Source of the DNA: Rhodobacteraceae bacterium UBA3069
Lineage (GTDB): Bacteria > Pseudomonadota > Alphaproteobacteria > Rhodobacterales > Rhodobacteraceae
Assembly: GCA_002366795.1 (NCBI GenBank)
Contig: DFBX01000060.1
Span: 1-12,710 of the forward strand
Direction: 5' to 3'
Length of the DNA stretch: 12,710 nt
In this document: one piece after another, positions 1 through 7,464 of the stretch
How the letters are laid out: every line of letters begins with the position of its first letter
Position numbering within the stretch: the first letter of the stretch is position 1
The notes under the pieces: model-generated
What the model was told of the DNA's origin: nothing
Databases searched by the model: none
The model's input: only the letters and a program-made list of their open reading frames with translations
Translations under genes and position numbers: made by a program

Positions 1-280
1 CCAACGGCATCCCTCTCGGGGATGCCAATGCATCGCCTGCCGGGCAGCGGGTCGAACGTTTCAACGGGCGCATCGAGGACGTCTTGCAAAGCCACCACTT
101 CCGATCCGGCAAGGAGCTGGAAACCACGCTGCACCGCTATGTCTGGCTCTACAACCAGCAGCTTCCGCAATCAGCCTTGGGCAGCAAGCCGCCCTTGCAG
201 GCGATGAAGGATTGGCACAAACTCAAACCGGAGCTGTTCAAAAAACAGCCATACTACCTGCCGGGATGTGACATGTAGGT
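1..280 (+). mobile_element. Right end of an IS481-like insertion sequence (left end outside window)
   Basis: Only the transposase 3' end and the element terminus are present. In this type of IS the transposase stop lies almost at the terminal inverted repeat, and IS481-family termini begin TGT (end ACA on this strand). The ACA at 271-273 would fit a terminus of the form CCGGGATGTGACA, with target DNA starting near 274. The exact boundary and target duplication cannot be fixed without the left end. The leftward membrane-protein frame runs into this terminus, so the insertion disrupted that gene. Confidence 0.6.
3..278 (+). CDS. IS481-like transposase, C-terminal part (integrase core), 5' end outside window
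   Basis: This is the last 91 codons of a DDE/integrase-type transposase; the reading frame is open to the window edge, so no start is visible. The stretch VERFNGRIEDVLQSHHF, then HRYVWLYNQQLPQSALG and a C-terminal KPELFKKQPYYLPGC, matches my recollection of IS481-family transposases, where the motif NGMVERFNGR carries the last catalytic Glu (here the E of VERFNG). Upstream of VERFNG the frame reads NGI followed by 13 residues (PLGDANASPAGQR) where family members usually have NGM directly joined to VERF, suggesting an in-frame insertion. An 8-bp inverted repeat (6-13 with 19-26) sits inside it. The element end overlaps the stop codon. Whether the element is active cannot be judged from this part; the disrupted active-site region argues against it. 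Confidence 0.85.
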   Translation, partial: NGIPLGDANASPAGQRVERFNGRIEDVLQSHHFRSGKELETTLHRYVWLYNQQLPQSALGSKPPLQAMKDWHKLKPELFKKQPYYLPGCDM

Positions 281-844
281 ACCGATTTGCGCCTGCCGTT
301 GCGCGGACGGGGCGCTGCCCAGCCGGATGCGACAGAAGTTTTCAAGGCACATCACCGACAGGGCCAGGAAAAAGGTCAGCGCGGAAAATGCATGCAGGTT
401 GGCGGCGGTATCTTCGCCCAGCAAAAGCCATGTGTAGGGCTGCGGAAACAGCGTGCAGTTCGGGCAGGTGGTGGGAAATAGCGCGACGCCCAATGCGCCG
501 GTTGCCGCCACGAAGGATACATTGCGGTCAGTCAGGTATTTTTCGATCGGGCGGGCTTTGACGCGGGCCGTATCGGGGGAGAACCCGGTGTAGGAATACA
601 GGAACACCGCGATGGCCCCGATGGTGGCGATCAGCAGTTCACGCACGGGCGAGAAGTGGAATTCCGAAATCGACGGCATGAAATCGACCCGCGGGCTGAT
701 CGAAAAGGCCAGCAGCATGACGGGCAGCAATATGCCCAGGCTGCCCACGGCGCGGCGCACGGCGAGGAATGACAGGACCAGCTCGCTTTCCGATTTTTCG
801 GCGTCGTTCTTTGTGTGGGGGGCGTTGTCCGGTGCGGCATTCAT
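254..844 (-). CDS. Multi-pass membrane protein of unknown function, 3'-truncated by an IS end
   Basis: The 196-aa product has four predicted membrane segments at about residues 33-50, 69-87, 109-124 and 149-167. Sequence features such as LAVRRAVGSLGILLPVMLL, PSISEFHF and GVALFPT resemble a bacterial membrane protein family of unknown function that I recall as usually having further C-terminal helices. The last eight residues (TYMSHPGR) and the stop are read from the complement of the IS481-like terminus, so the true C-terminus is lost. A CPNC pair of cysteines lies at 127-130. The start at 844 is chosen because AAAGGA lies six bases upstream; an ATG at 859 would put that SD inside the coding sequence. 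It is the last of a leftward series after pyrF (93-bp gap). It is possibly a non-functional truncated gene. Confidence 0.7.
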   Translation of the reverse strand: MNAAPDNAPHTKNDAEKSESELVLSFLAVRRAVGSLGILLPVMLLAFSISPRVDFMPSISEFHFSPVRELLIATIGAIAVFLYSYTGFSPDTARVKARPIEKYLTDRNVSFVAATGALGVALFPTTCPNCTLFPQPYTWLLLGEDTAANLHAFSALTFFLALSVMCLENFCRIRLGSAPSAQRQAQIGTYMSHPGR

Positions 845-937
845 GGCGCGTCCTTTCATGGATGACGTGCCGTCAGGGTGCCGCAGCGGCAGATTTCGCG
901 CAAGACGGGAACTTTCGCCCGATTGGGAGTAGAGCGG

Positions 938-1645
938 TTATGCGCCGCGCATCTCCTTGACGATGGCCAGCGCGGCGGCGCGCGGGTCGGGCGCTTGCCA
1001 GATCGGGCGACCGACCACGATGTGATCGACCCCGTCGCGGATCGCCTGCGCAGGCGTGGCGATGCGTTTCTGATCGCCCTTGGCGGAACCTGCGGGGCGC
1101 ACGCCGGGGGTGACGATCAGCTTGCCGGCGGCTTCGGGCAGGGCGCGGATCATCGCCGCCTCTTGCGGGGAGGCGATGACGCCGTCGGCACCGGCGGCCA
1201 TGGCATTGGCGGCACGTTCCAGCACCAAGTCGGCCACGTCACCGGGTTTCATCAGCCCCTCGTCCAGATCGGCGCGGTCCAGCGAGGTCAGGATCGTCAC
1301 GGCAAGGATTTTCATGTCCTTGCCCGATGCGCCCTCTTTTGCGGCGCGCACCACATGGGGGTCGCCATGTACGGTCAGGAAATCCAGATCGAACTGCGCC
1401 ACACCGCGCACGGCTTTTTCAACCGTCGCGCCGATGTCAAAGAACTTCATGTCCAGGAAAATGCGCTTGCCGTGTTCCTGCTTCAACTCGTTCGCAAGGG
1501 CCAGCCCGCCGCCGGTCAGCATCCCCAACCCGATCTTGTAGAAAGACACCGCATCGCCCAGTTTTTCGGCCAGTTTCAGCCCTTGCAGGGCGTTGTCCAC
1601 ATCAAGGGCAAGGATCAGGCGGTCATCGGAAAGGGTGGTGGACAT
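938..1645 (-). CDS. pyrF: Orotidine 5'-phosphate decarboxylase
   Basis: The 235-aa enzyme decarboxylates OMP to UMP, the last step of de novo pyrimidine synthesis, in the cytosol. Length is typical of bacterial PyrF. The catalytic signature DxKxxDI is present as LDMKFFDIG with D65, K67 and D70; D15 (LALDVD) and K37 (FYKIGL) match the substrate-binding Asp and Lys of the TIM barrel. The C-terminal half has the phosphate/uracil-binding VTPGVRP loop and the IVVGRPI strand. The ATG at 1645 has an AGGAG about nine bases upstream. It lies 75 bp downstream of a small hypothetical gene in the same direction, so could be co-transcribed with it. Nothing appears degraded. Confidence 0.96.
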   Translation of the reverse strand: MSTTLSDDRLILALDVDNALQGLKLAEKLGDAVSFYKIGLGMLTGGGLALANELKQEHGKRIFLDMKFFDIGATVEKAVRGVAQFDLDFLTVHGDPHVVRAAKEGASGKDMKILAVTILTSLDRADLDEGLMKPGDVADLVLERAANAMAAGADGVIASPQEAAMIRALPEAAGKLIVTPGVRPAGSAKGDQKRIATPAQAIRDGVDHIVVGRPIWQAPDPRAAALAIVKEMRGA

Positions 1646-1720
1646 GGCGCGGGCTCCTGTTTGGCGGCTGCGCCCTTTTCGCGGGCGACCGCGCGCAGGT
1701 CAAGCCATAGTCAGAAGGTG

Positions 1721-1999
1721 TCAGGCTGCGATAGCGTTGAATTCCGCGCGCAGCGCGTCGCCCCAGACAAGCTGGCGCAATCCATTCCGGAATTCTGGCA
1801 TGCGTGTCATCTGGCGCATCGCGTCTGCAAACAGCGTAGGGCGCAAGGCGGCCTCGTCGCGGCTGGTCAGGCCGGGCACTTCGGCGCGCACGATCAATTG
1901 CGTGCTATTGTCCTTGGATAGCAAAGTGCAGATCGCGCTGGCACGACCCATTTCGCCGTCGAAACGGATGTCGGTAAATTCGATTGCGTCGACACGCAT
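1721..1999 (-). CDS. Conserved-type hypothetical protein, 92 aa
   Basis: I do not recognise a family. The protein is soluble, begins MRVDAIEFTDIRFDGEMGRA and is predicted to be mixed alpha/beta: an N-terminal beta-rich half (residues 1-45) and an Arg-rich helical C-terminal half with LFADAMRQMTRMPEFRNGL. There is no signal peptide or membrane segment. The start is supported by an AAGGGGG Shine-Dalgarno about eight bases upstream. It lies between pyrF and another small leftward gene, with gaps of 75 and 113 bp, so the three may form a leftward unit. GC-rich codon use is like that of its neighbours, and the opposite strand frame over this region has no credible protein. Confidence 0.75.
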   Translation of the reverse strand: MRVDAIEFTDIRFDGEMGRASAICTLLSKDNSTQLIVRAEVPGLTSRDEAALRPTLFADAMRQMTRMPEFRNGLRQLVWGDALRAEFNAIAA

Positions 2000-2112
2000 C
2001 TGGCAGCCCCCTTAAGAACCGTCCCCAGAAACGGTCGGTCAATCGGTAAATACATTCTTAAGATATCCGATCCTCAAAAGCTGCGCATCCCGAATTGCGC
2101 GTAGAGGCAGGG

Positions 2113-2442
2113 TTACGCTGCGCGATGTCCGAACAACGCCTCGAAATTCCCAAGCAGGGTGGCGACCAGCGACGGGCCTTTCATGCCGGACAGGCGCTGC
2201 GGCACCTCGGCGATACGCTGCATCCGCATGCCGGGCTGATCCGGGGCATGGCGCTTGCGGGCCTTGTGCACCAGCGCGGTGGCGACGATGGGCGCGGGCG
2301 TGTTCAGCGGTGCCTCGATGTCGCAATCGTAGGTATAGCGTCCGCTGTCGTCTTTCAGGGTAACAAGGGCTTCGAACCGCGCGCGGGCAGCGTTGTAGGT
2401 CACGCCGGAAAGATTGGTTGAAAGATTGTTCTGACTGCTCAT
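2113..2442 (-). CDS. Hypothetical protein, 109 aa, divergent from clpB
   Basis: I do not recognise the family. The start MSSQNNLSTN at 2442 is preferred over an upstream ATG at 2487 because AAAGGAGG lies about seven bases before it. The protein is soluble, without signal peptide; residues 15-60 look beta-rich (VTYNAARARFEALVTLKDD, YTYDCDIEAPL) followed by helical basic segments (LVHKARKRH, PSLVATLLGNFEALFG). It is transcribed away from clpB across a 231-bp interval, and may form a leftward unit with the 92-aa gene and pyrF. A 159-aa frame overlapping it on the same strand (2039-2518) has no such ribosome binding site and looks like a shadow. Confidence 0.7.
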   Translation of the reverse strand: MSSQNNLSTNLSGVTYNAARARFEALVTLKDDSGRYTYDCDIEAPLNTPAPIVATALVHKARKRHAPDQPGMRMQRIAEVPQRLSGMKGPSLVATLLGNFEALFGHRAA

Positions 2443-2567
2443 CTCCGGGCCTCCTTTGGTGCCTGGCGGGCAGATGCCCGCCCGCAAGATACATTGTGTG
2501 TCCTTGATAGTTTAACAATTTGCTTCACGGAAAAGTTCCACAGACGCGATTTTCGGTGATCGGAACG

Positions 2568-2596
2568 CTTGAACAGGGCAGGTTCGGCCCCCATCT
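2568..2596 (+). promoter_or_regulatory. RpoH (sigma-32)-type heat-shock promoter of clpB
   Basis: CTTGAA at 2568-2573 and CCCCATCT at 2589-2596, separated by 15 bp, match the sigma-32 consensus (CTTGAA, CCCCAT-T) at every tested base. Transcription would begin near 2603 and give a leader of about 70 nt before the clpB start at 2674. Heat-shock control of clpB by RpoH is well established in proteobacteria, so position and identity agree. Confidence 0.85.
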
Positions 2597-2673
2597 GGAA
2601 TATCGAGGTTCGCGAATGCGTATGCCGGTTTCGGGTGCGCGATATGCGAGGGCTTAACATAAGGAGAGTTGCC

Positions 2674-5292
2674 ATGGACTTTGAGAAGTTCACGGAGCGG
2701 TCGCGCGGTTTCATTCAGGCCGCCCAGACGATCGCCATGCGGGAAGGTCATCAGCGGCTGGTTCCCGAACACATTCTAAAGGCACTGATGGACGACGGCG
2801 AAGGGCTTGCCGCAAACCTGATCAATCGGGCCGGTGGCGCGTCGCAGCGCGTGACCGAGGCGGTCGATATGGCCGTGTCGAAACTGCCCAAGGTGTCCGG
2901 TGATACGGGGCAACCCTATCTGGACAATACGACCGTCAAGGTTTTGTCCGAGGCAGAGAGTATCGCCAAGAAAGCCGGTGACAGTTTCGTGCCGGTGGAA
3001 CGCGTTCTGATGGCGCTGGCCATGGTCAAATCCAAGGCCAAGGATGCGCTGGATCAGGGCGGTGTGACCCCGCAGAAGTTGAACGAAGCGATCAACGATA
3101 TCCGTAAAGGCCGCACCGCTGACTCGGCCTCGGCCGAGGAAGGTTATGACGCGCTCAAGAAATACGCGCGTGACCTGACCGAGGCCGCGAAGGAAGGCAA
3201 GATCGATCCGATCATTGGCCGCGACGAGGAAATCCGCCGCTCGATGCAGGTTCTGTCGCGCCGCACCAAGAACAACCCCGTTCTGATTGGTGAGCCGGGC
3301 GTGGGTAAGACAGCGATTGCCGAAGGGCTTGCCCTGCGCATCGTTGATGGCGACGTGCCTGAATCCCTGCGCAACAAGACCCTCATGGCGCTGGACATGG
3401 GCGCGCTGATTGCCGGTGCGAAATATCGCGGCGAATTCGAAGAGCGCCTGAAAGCGATCCTGAACGAGATCACCGCCGCTGCGGGCGAGGTGATCCTGTT
3501 CATCGACGAGATGCACACGCTGGTTGGCGCGGGCAAAACGGATGGCGCGATGGATGCGGCTAACCTGATCAAGCCTGCGCTTGCACGGGGTGAACTGCAC
3601 TGCATTGGCGCGACCACGCTGGATGAATACCGCAAATACGTCGAAAAAGACGCGGCGCTTGCCCGCCGGTTCCAGCCCGTCATGGTCGAGGAACCGACGG
3701 TCGAAGACACCGTCTCGATCCTGCGCGGGATCAAGGAAAAGTATGAACTGCACCACGGTGTGCGGATTTCCGACAGTGCCTTGGTTGCGGCGGCCACCCT
3801 GTCGCACCGCTATATCACCGACCGTTTCCTGCCCGACAAGGCAATCGACCTTGTGGACGAGGCGGCCAGCCGTTTGCGGATGGAAGTGGACAGCAAGCCC
3901 GAAGAACTGGACCAGCTTGACCGCAACATCCTGCAAATGCAGATCGAGGTGGAAGCCTTGAAAATGGAGGACGACGCTGCCTCCAAGGACCGATTGGCAA
4001 AGTTGGAAAAGGAACTGGCCGATCTTCAGGACAAGTCCGCCCAGATGACCGCCAAATGGCAGGCTGAGCGTGACAAGCTGGCCGGTGCCCGCGACATCAA
4101 AGAGATGTTGGACAAGGCCCGCGCCGAGTTGGACATCGCCAAGCGCGAGGGCAACCTGGCCAAGGCGGGGGAGTTGTCCTACGGCGTGATCCCGCAGCTT
4201 GAAAAACAGCTGGGCGAGGCCGAGGCGCAGGGCGACGATGGCGTGATGGTCGAAGAGGCCGTGCGCCCCGACCAGATCGCATCCGTGGTCGAGCGTTGGA
4301 CCGGCATTCCCGCCGGCAAGATGCTTGAAGGCGAGCGCGAGAAACTGCTGGGCATGGAAGAAGGGCTGCACAAGCGGGTCATCGGCCAGAACCAGGCAGT
4401 CAAGGCCGTGGCCAATGCCGTGCGCCGCGCCCGCGCCGGCCTGAACGACGAGAACCGGCCGCTTGGCTCGTTCCTGTTCCTTGGGCCGACCGGCGTGGGT
4501 AAAACCGAGCTGACCAAGGCCGTGGCCGAGTTCCTGTTCGACGACGACTCGGCGATGGTTCGGGTCGACATGTCCGAATTCATGGAGAAGCACGCTGTGG
4601 CCCGTCTGATCGGTGCCCCACCGGGCTATGTGGGCTATGATGAGGGCGGCGTTCTGACCGAAGCCGTGCGGCGGCGCCCATATCAGGTGATCCTGTTCGA
4701 CGAGGTGGAAAAGGCTCACCCGGATGTGTTCAACGTGCTGTTGCAAGTGCTGGACGATGGTGTGCTGACCGATGGTCAGGGCCGCACCGTAGATTTCAAG
4801 CAGACGCTGATCGTGCTGACCTCGAACCTTGGGGCGCAGGCGCTAAGCCAACTGCCCGATGGGGCCGATGCAGCGCAGGCGAAGCGCGATGTGATGGACG
4901 CGGTGAGGGCGCATTTCCGCCCAGAGTTCCTGAACCGTCTGGACGAGACCATCATCTTTGACCGGCTTGGCCGCGAGGATATGGGCGGGATCGTCGAGAT
5001 TCAGCTTGGCCTGCTGGCCAAACGTCTGGCACGGCGGAACATTTCGCTGACGCTGGATGAAGAGGCCAGGAAATGGCTGGCCGACGAAGGCTATGATCCG
5101 GTGTTCGGTGCGCGGCCCCTGAAACGGGTGATCCAGCGCGCGCTGCAGGATCCGCTGGCGGAGATGCTGCTGGCCGGTGATGTGATGGACGGCGATATGA
5201 TCCCGGTTTCTGCCGGGGCCGAGGGGCTGATCATCGGGGACCGCGTCGGTAATTCGAACCGGCCCAAGCCGGACGATGCCGTGGTTGACTAA
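2674..5292 (+). CDS. clpB: ATP-dependent protein disaggregase ClpB
   Basis: The 872-aa cytosolic AAA+ hexamer resolubilises aggregated proteins together with DnaK/DnaJ/GrpE. Domains in order: an N-terminal Clp repeat domain (about 1-145), NBD1 with Walker A GEPGVGKT at 206-213 and Walker B ending D278-E279, the ClpB-specific coiled-coil middle domain (about 410-525), and NBD2 with Walker A GPTGVGKT at 604-611 and Walker B D676-E677, then the C-terminal small domain with GARPLKRVI. These positions are close to those of E. coli ClpB (about 857 aa), so the gene is full length. The substrate-gripping pore loop AKYRGEFE is present in NBD1. ATG at 2674 follows AAGGAGAG; a longer open frame from 2569 would include the promoter and is rejected. 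An RpoH-type promoter precedes it and a hairpin terminator follows. Confidence 0.98.
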   Translation: MDFEKFTERSRGFIQAAQTIAMREGHQRLVPEHILKALMDDGEGLAANLINRAGGASQRVTEAVDMAVSKLPKVSGDTGQPYLDNTTVKVLSEAESIAKKAGDSFVPVERVLMALAMVKSKAKDALDQGGVTPQKLNEAINDIRKGRTADSASAEEGYDALKKYARDLTEAAKEGKIDPIIGRDEEIRRSMQVLSRRTKNNPVLIGEPGVGKTAIAEGLALRIVDGDVPESLRNKTLMALDMGALIAGAKYRGEFEERLKAILNEITAAAGEVILFIDEMHTLVGAGKTDGAMDAANLIKPALARGELHCIGATTLDEYRKYVEKDAALARRFQPVMVEEPTVEDTVSILRGIKEKYELHHGVRISDSALVAAATLSHRYITDRFLPDKAIDLVDEAASRLRMEVDSKPEELDQLDRNILQMQIEVEALKMEDDAASKDRLAKLEKELADLQDKSAQMTAKWQAERDKLAGARDIKEMLDKARAELDIAKREGNLAKAGELSYGVIPQLEKQLGEAEAQGDDGVMVEEAVRPDQIASVVERWTGIPAGKMLEGEREKLLGMEEGLHKRVIGQNQAVKAVANAVRRARAGLNDENRPLGSFLFLGPTGVGKTELTKAVAEFLFDDDSAMVRVDMSEFMEKHAVARLIGAPPGYVGYDEGGVLTEAVRRRPYQVILFDEVEKAHPDVFNVLLQVLDDGVLTDGQGRTVDFKQTLIVLTSNLGAQALSQLPDGADAAQAKRDVMDAVRAHFRPEFLNRLDETIIFDRLGREDMGGIVEIQLGLLAKRLARRNISLTLDEEARKWLADEGYDPVFGARPLKRVIQRALQDPLAEMLLAGDVMDGDMIPVSAGAEGLIIGDRVGNSNRPKPDDAVVD

Positions 5293-5311
5293 GTCGGCGA
5301 TAATCAATAGC

Positions 5312-5343
5312 AAAGGCCCGCCAGAGCGATCCGGCGGGCCTTT
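5312..5343. terminator. Bidirectional terminator between clpB and the RTX gene
   Basis: A perfect 11-bp inverted repeat, AAAGGCCCGCC (5312-5322) and GGCGGGCCTTT (5333-5343), with a 10-nt loop. It lies between the clpB stop (5292) and the convergent RTX gene stop (5362). The A and T flanks are included in the stem, so it could terminate both strands, though the T-run is short (three). Confidence 0.8.
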
Positions 5344-5361
5344 AGCGTGTAGGGTGCCGGA

Positions 5362-6738
5362 TCAGAACAGGAAGTCGCTGTCATCCAGCACGGCAATATC
5401 AGTGTTCAGAAGAGTGATCGTGGCCCCGGTGTCAAAGCCGATCACCGCATCAGCGCCATTCTGAACGATACGCAGTTCGGCAAGCCCGGTTAGGGCGCGT
5501 TCGGTCACGTCGATGTTGTCGATCCCGTCCTGATAGTCGCGGATCACGTCGGCTTTGCCGCCCCAGATAAAGACAAAGGTATCCGCGCCTTCGCCGCCGC
5601 TAAGCGTATCGCGACCGGTGCCGCCATCCAGCATATCATCGCCCGCATTGCCTTCGAGCCAGTCATTGCCATGACCACCCAGCAGGCTGTCATTGCCGAT
5701 ACCGCCGAACAAGCGGTCATTGTTCGCCCCGCCATTCAGCAGATCGTTATGGAAGTTGCCATAAAGCACGTCATTGCCACCCTCGCCATAGAGTGTGTCA
5801 TTTTCGTTATGGCCGTTCAGCACGTCCTTGCCGTCGCCACCGTAGATCAGGTCATCGCCGCCATCCTGAGTCATCACGTAGGTGTCGTCATTCGGGCCGC
5901 CGTAAAGCGTGTCATCGCCCGCGCCGCCGATCAGCGTGTCATTGTGCAGTTCGCCTTGAAGGTAATCGTTGCCGTCGCCGCCGCGCAGCACGTCAAAGCC
6001 CCAGCCGCCGATCACTTCGTCATTGCCGCTGCCACCCAGTACCGAGTCATTACCCGATCCGCCATGCGCATAGTCGTCGCCCGCGTCGCCGCTGACCAAG
6101 TCGTCGCCCGCATTTCCGCGTAGCGTGTCATTGCCATCGCCGCCTTGGACCGTGCCGTCGAATTCGCTGTCGGTGATGTCGTCATTGCCCGCGCCGCCCA
6201 TCAGCAGCGCATTGCCGATGGCCGTGTTGGCGAAAAGATAGTCGTTGCCGCCCAGCATATCGACCACGGGGCTGTCACCATTAACCACGAGGTAATCGTC
6301 ATTCTCGGTCGGTTGGTGCGTCGCACCGGGAGTTTCGATCAGCGTCGGTTCGGCCACGGTCGGGGCCAGGCTGGTGCCCTGATGACCCAGCGAGAATTCG
6401 AAATTGCCGTTCTCGATGGGGGTGAAGTTGAAGGTGATCGTACCGGGGGCGAACTCCATCCCCTGCACGGTGTCGTACTGCGTGATCTGTATCCGGTCTT
6501 CGTTATCGTTGATATAGACCATCTGGCTGGCGAAATCGAAAAAGCGCATCTCGTAATTCTCGGCCGGGTCCAGCCCTGCGAGCGTGATGGTATAGGTGTG
6601 GCCAGCCAGAACCCCGTTCACCCCGAAGATGTCGTAGTCATTGGTGGTGAGCGTGGGGATGAACGTGTCACCGACATTTATGCTTTGTGCCACGCCGCCA
6701 GCGCCGGGCGTGTCGCCGATTTCGTAAATGGTTGCCAT
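5362..6738 (-). CDS. Secreted RTX (haemolysin-type) calcium-binding protein with PPC-like N-terminal domain
   Basis: The 458-aa protein is predicted to be exported by a type I system and to fold on binding Ca2+ outside the cell. Residues 1-122 form a beta-rich domain whose NDYDIFGVNGVLAGHTYTIT stretch resembles bacterial pre-peptidase C-terminal (PPC) beta-sandwich domains. From about 160 to 385 there are roughly two dozen glycine/aspartate nonapeptides of the GGxGNDxLx type, some degenerate (HNDTLIGG, NENDTLYG). The C-terminal cap ADTFVF...DVIRDYQDGIDNID and the final LDDSDFLF fit the uncleaved C-terminal type I secretion signal. There is no Sec signal peptide. Start at 6738 (MATIYEIG) is preferred over 6855 because downstream codons are typical and the extension is Arg/Pro-rich. 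No catalytic domain is seen; no exporter gene is in the window. Its adjacent remnant at 6940 suggests duplication. Confidence 0.88.
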   Translation of the reverse strand: MATIYEIGDTPGAGGVAQSINVGDTFIPTLTTNDYDIFGVNGVLAGHTYTITLAGLDPAENYEMRFFDFASQMVYINDNEDRIQITQYDTVQGMEFAPGTITFNFTPIENGNFEFSLGHQGTSLAPTVAEPTLIETPGATHQPTENDDYLVVNGDSPVVDMLGGNDYLFANTAIGNALLMGGAGNDDITDSEFDGTVQGGDGNDTLRGNAGDDLVSGDAGDDYAHGGSGNDSVLGGSGNDEVIGGWGFDVLRGGDGNDYLQGELHNDTLIGGAGDDTLYGGPNDDTYVMTQDGGDDLIYGGDGKDVLNGHNENDTLYGEGGNDVLYGNFHNDLLNGGANNDRLFGGIGNDSLLGGHGNDWLEGNAGDDMLDGGTGRDTLSGGEGADTFVFIWGGKADVIRDYQDGIDNIDVTERALTGLAELRIVQNGADAVIGFDTGATITLLNTDIAVLDDSDFLF

Positions 6739-6881
6739 TGGGGTCTGCCTTGTCTGCCTTTTTGTTGGGTCAGGGCGGTTACCGTCCCTTGATTGGCGGG
6801 TATGCCGGGCAGAATTGCCTAAAATTGGATTAGATTGCGGCGATTTTGGAAACAAACATCTTTGCAGTCGCGGACTGTGTG

Positions 6882-6906
6882 AAAAAACGCCCTGCCGGTT
6901 AGGGCG
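6882..6906 (-). terminator. Rho-independent terminator downstream of the RTX remnant
   Basis: On the minus strand a CGCCCT/AGGGCG stem (6901-6906 with 6888-6893) encloses a 7-nt loop and is followed by six T (complement of A at 6882-6887). It lies 34 bp after the stop of the remnant at 6940, so the decayed gene keeps an intact transcription end. It also separates it from the next RTX gene. Confidence 0.75.
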
Positions 6907-6939
6907 GGGCGGTCAAACGGGCAGTCCGGATCGGACGCA

Positions 6940-7215
6940 TCAAGCAAAGGTGAAATCATCAAGCCCGATATCCGCCCGCGAAAACTTTTCGAGGGTTACG
7001 ATCAGATCGCTTCCGATCAAGATGGTGACATCACTGTCTGCCCCGCCGCCGCTGATCGTGTCGGCAAACGTGCCAGCGTCGATCAGGTCATCGTCCAGAC
7101 CGCCAAGGATCACATCGGGATTCTCGCCAGCCTGACCGCTCACGTAGATCACCACGGAATAGGTCGTGGTGATGTCGCCGGCCGCGTCCGCGCCTTCAAC
7201 CAAATAGGTCGTTGC
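6940..7215 (-). pseudogene. 5'-truncated RTX protein remnant
   Basis: The open frame runs from a stop at 7216-7218 to a stop at 6940, about 91 codons, with no ATG or GTG near its head; a TTG at 7203 is the only conventional alternative start. The head reads ATYLVEGADAAGDITTTYSV, which looks like the start of a PPC-type domain in Roseobacter secreted proteins. It passes quickly to two or three RTX repeats (DVILGGLDDDLIDAG, FADTISGGG) and ends LDDFTFA, the same type of terminal secretion motif as in the two full RTX neighbours. It therefore looks like an RTX gene that lost its start and most of its middle. It could instead be a tiny expressed RTX peptide from the TTG start, but no convincing ribosome binding site is visible. 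Confidence 0.65.
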
Positions 7216-7405
7216 TCACTTTGTTGCACACTTTGAAAAAATAATACGTCACTTGTCGGGTCGCCCTATTCTAGGGAATGACAAGGGGCTTCGGGACGCA
7301 AGGGGAAGTGCGGCAGAAAGGTCGCAAGATCATAGGGATGATCCGCATTTGGCTTGGGGCTGTTCCGCATTCAAGGGGCGCGATGAATTCGCGCGCCGCC
7401 GGAGC

Positions 7406-7436
7406 AAAGAAAACCCCGCAGCGCGGGGCTGCGGGG
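7406..7436 (-). terminator. Rho-independent terminator of the second RTX gene
   Basis: On the minus strand CCCCGCAG (7436-7429) and CTGCGGGG (7421-7414) form an 8-bp stem with a 7-nt loop, followed by TTTTCTTT (complement of 7406-7413). It lies about 29 bp after the stop of the RTX gene at 7465. The rest of 7216-7463 contains no gene or other clear element that I can identify. Confidence 0.85.
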
Positions 7437-7464
7437 GTCTGACGGTGGGCGCTTGTTATAAGGG

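Noticed and set aside
878..1921. 347-aa open frame on the plus strand
   Set aside because: It lies antisense to pyrF and the 92-aa gene, has no recognisable domain and no ribosome site.
2039..2518. 159-aa minus-strand frame
   Set aside because: It overlaps the 109-aa gene in another frame, is Arg/His-rich and lacks the strong AAAGGAGG site that the 109-aa gene has.
2776..4746. 656-aa open frame on the minus strand
   Set aside because: It is fully antisense to clpB, whose domains are unmistakable; the translation is His/Gln/Phe-rich as expected from a GC-rich antisense frame.
5671..6123. Plus-strand frame of repeated Ile/Val-rich residues
   Set aside because: It is the antisense shadow of the RTX repeats; the periodicity comes from the nonapeptide coding on the other strand.
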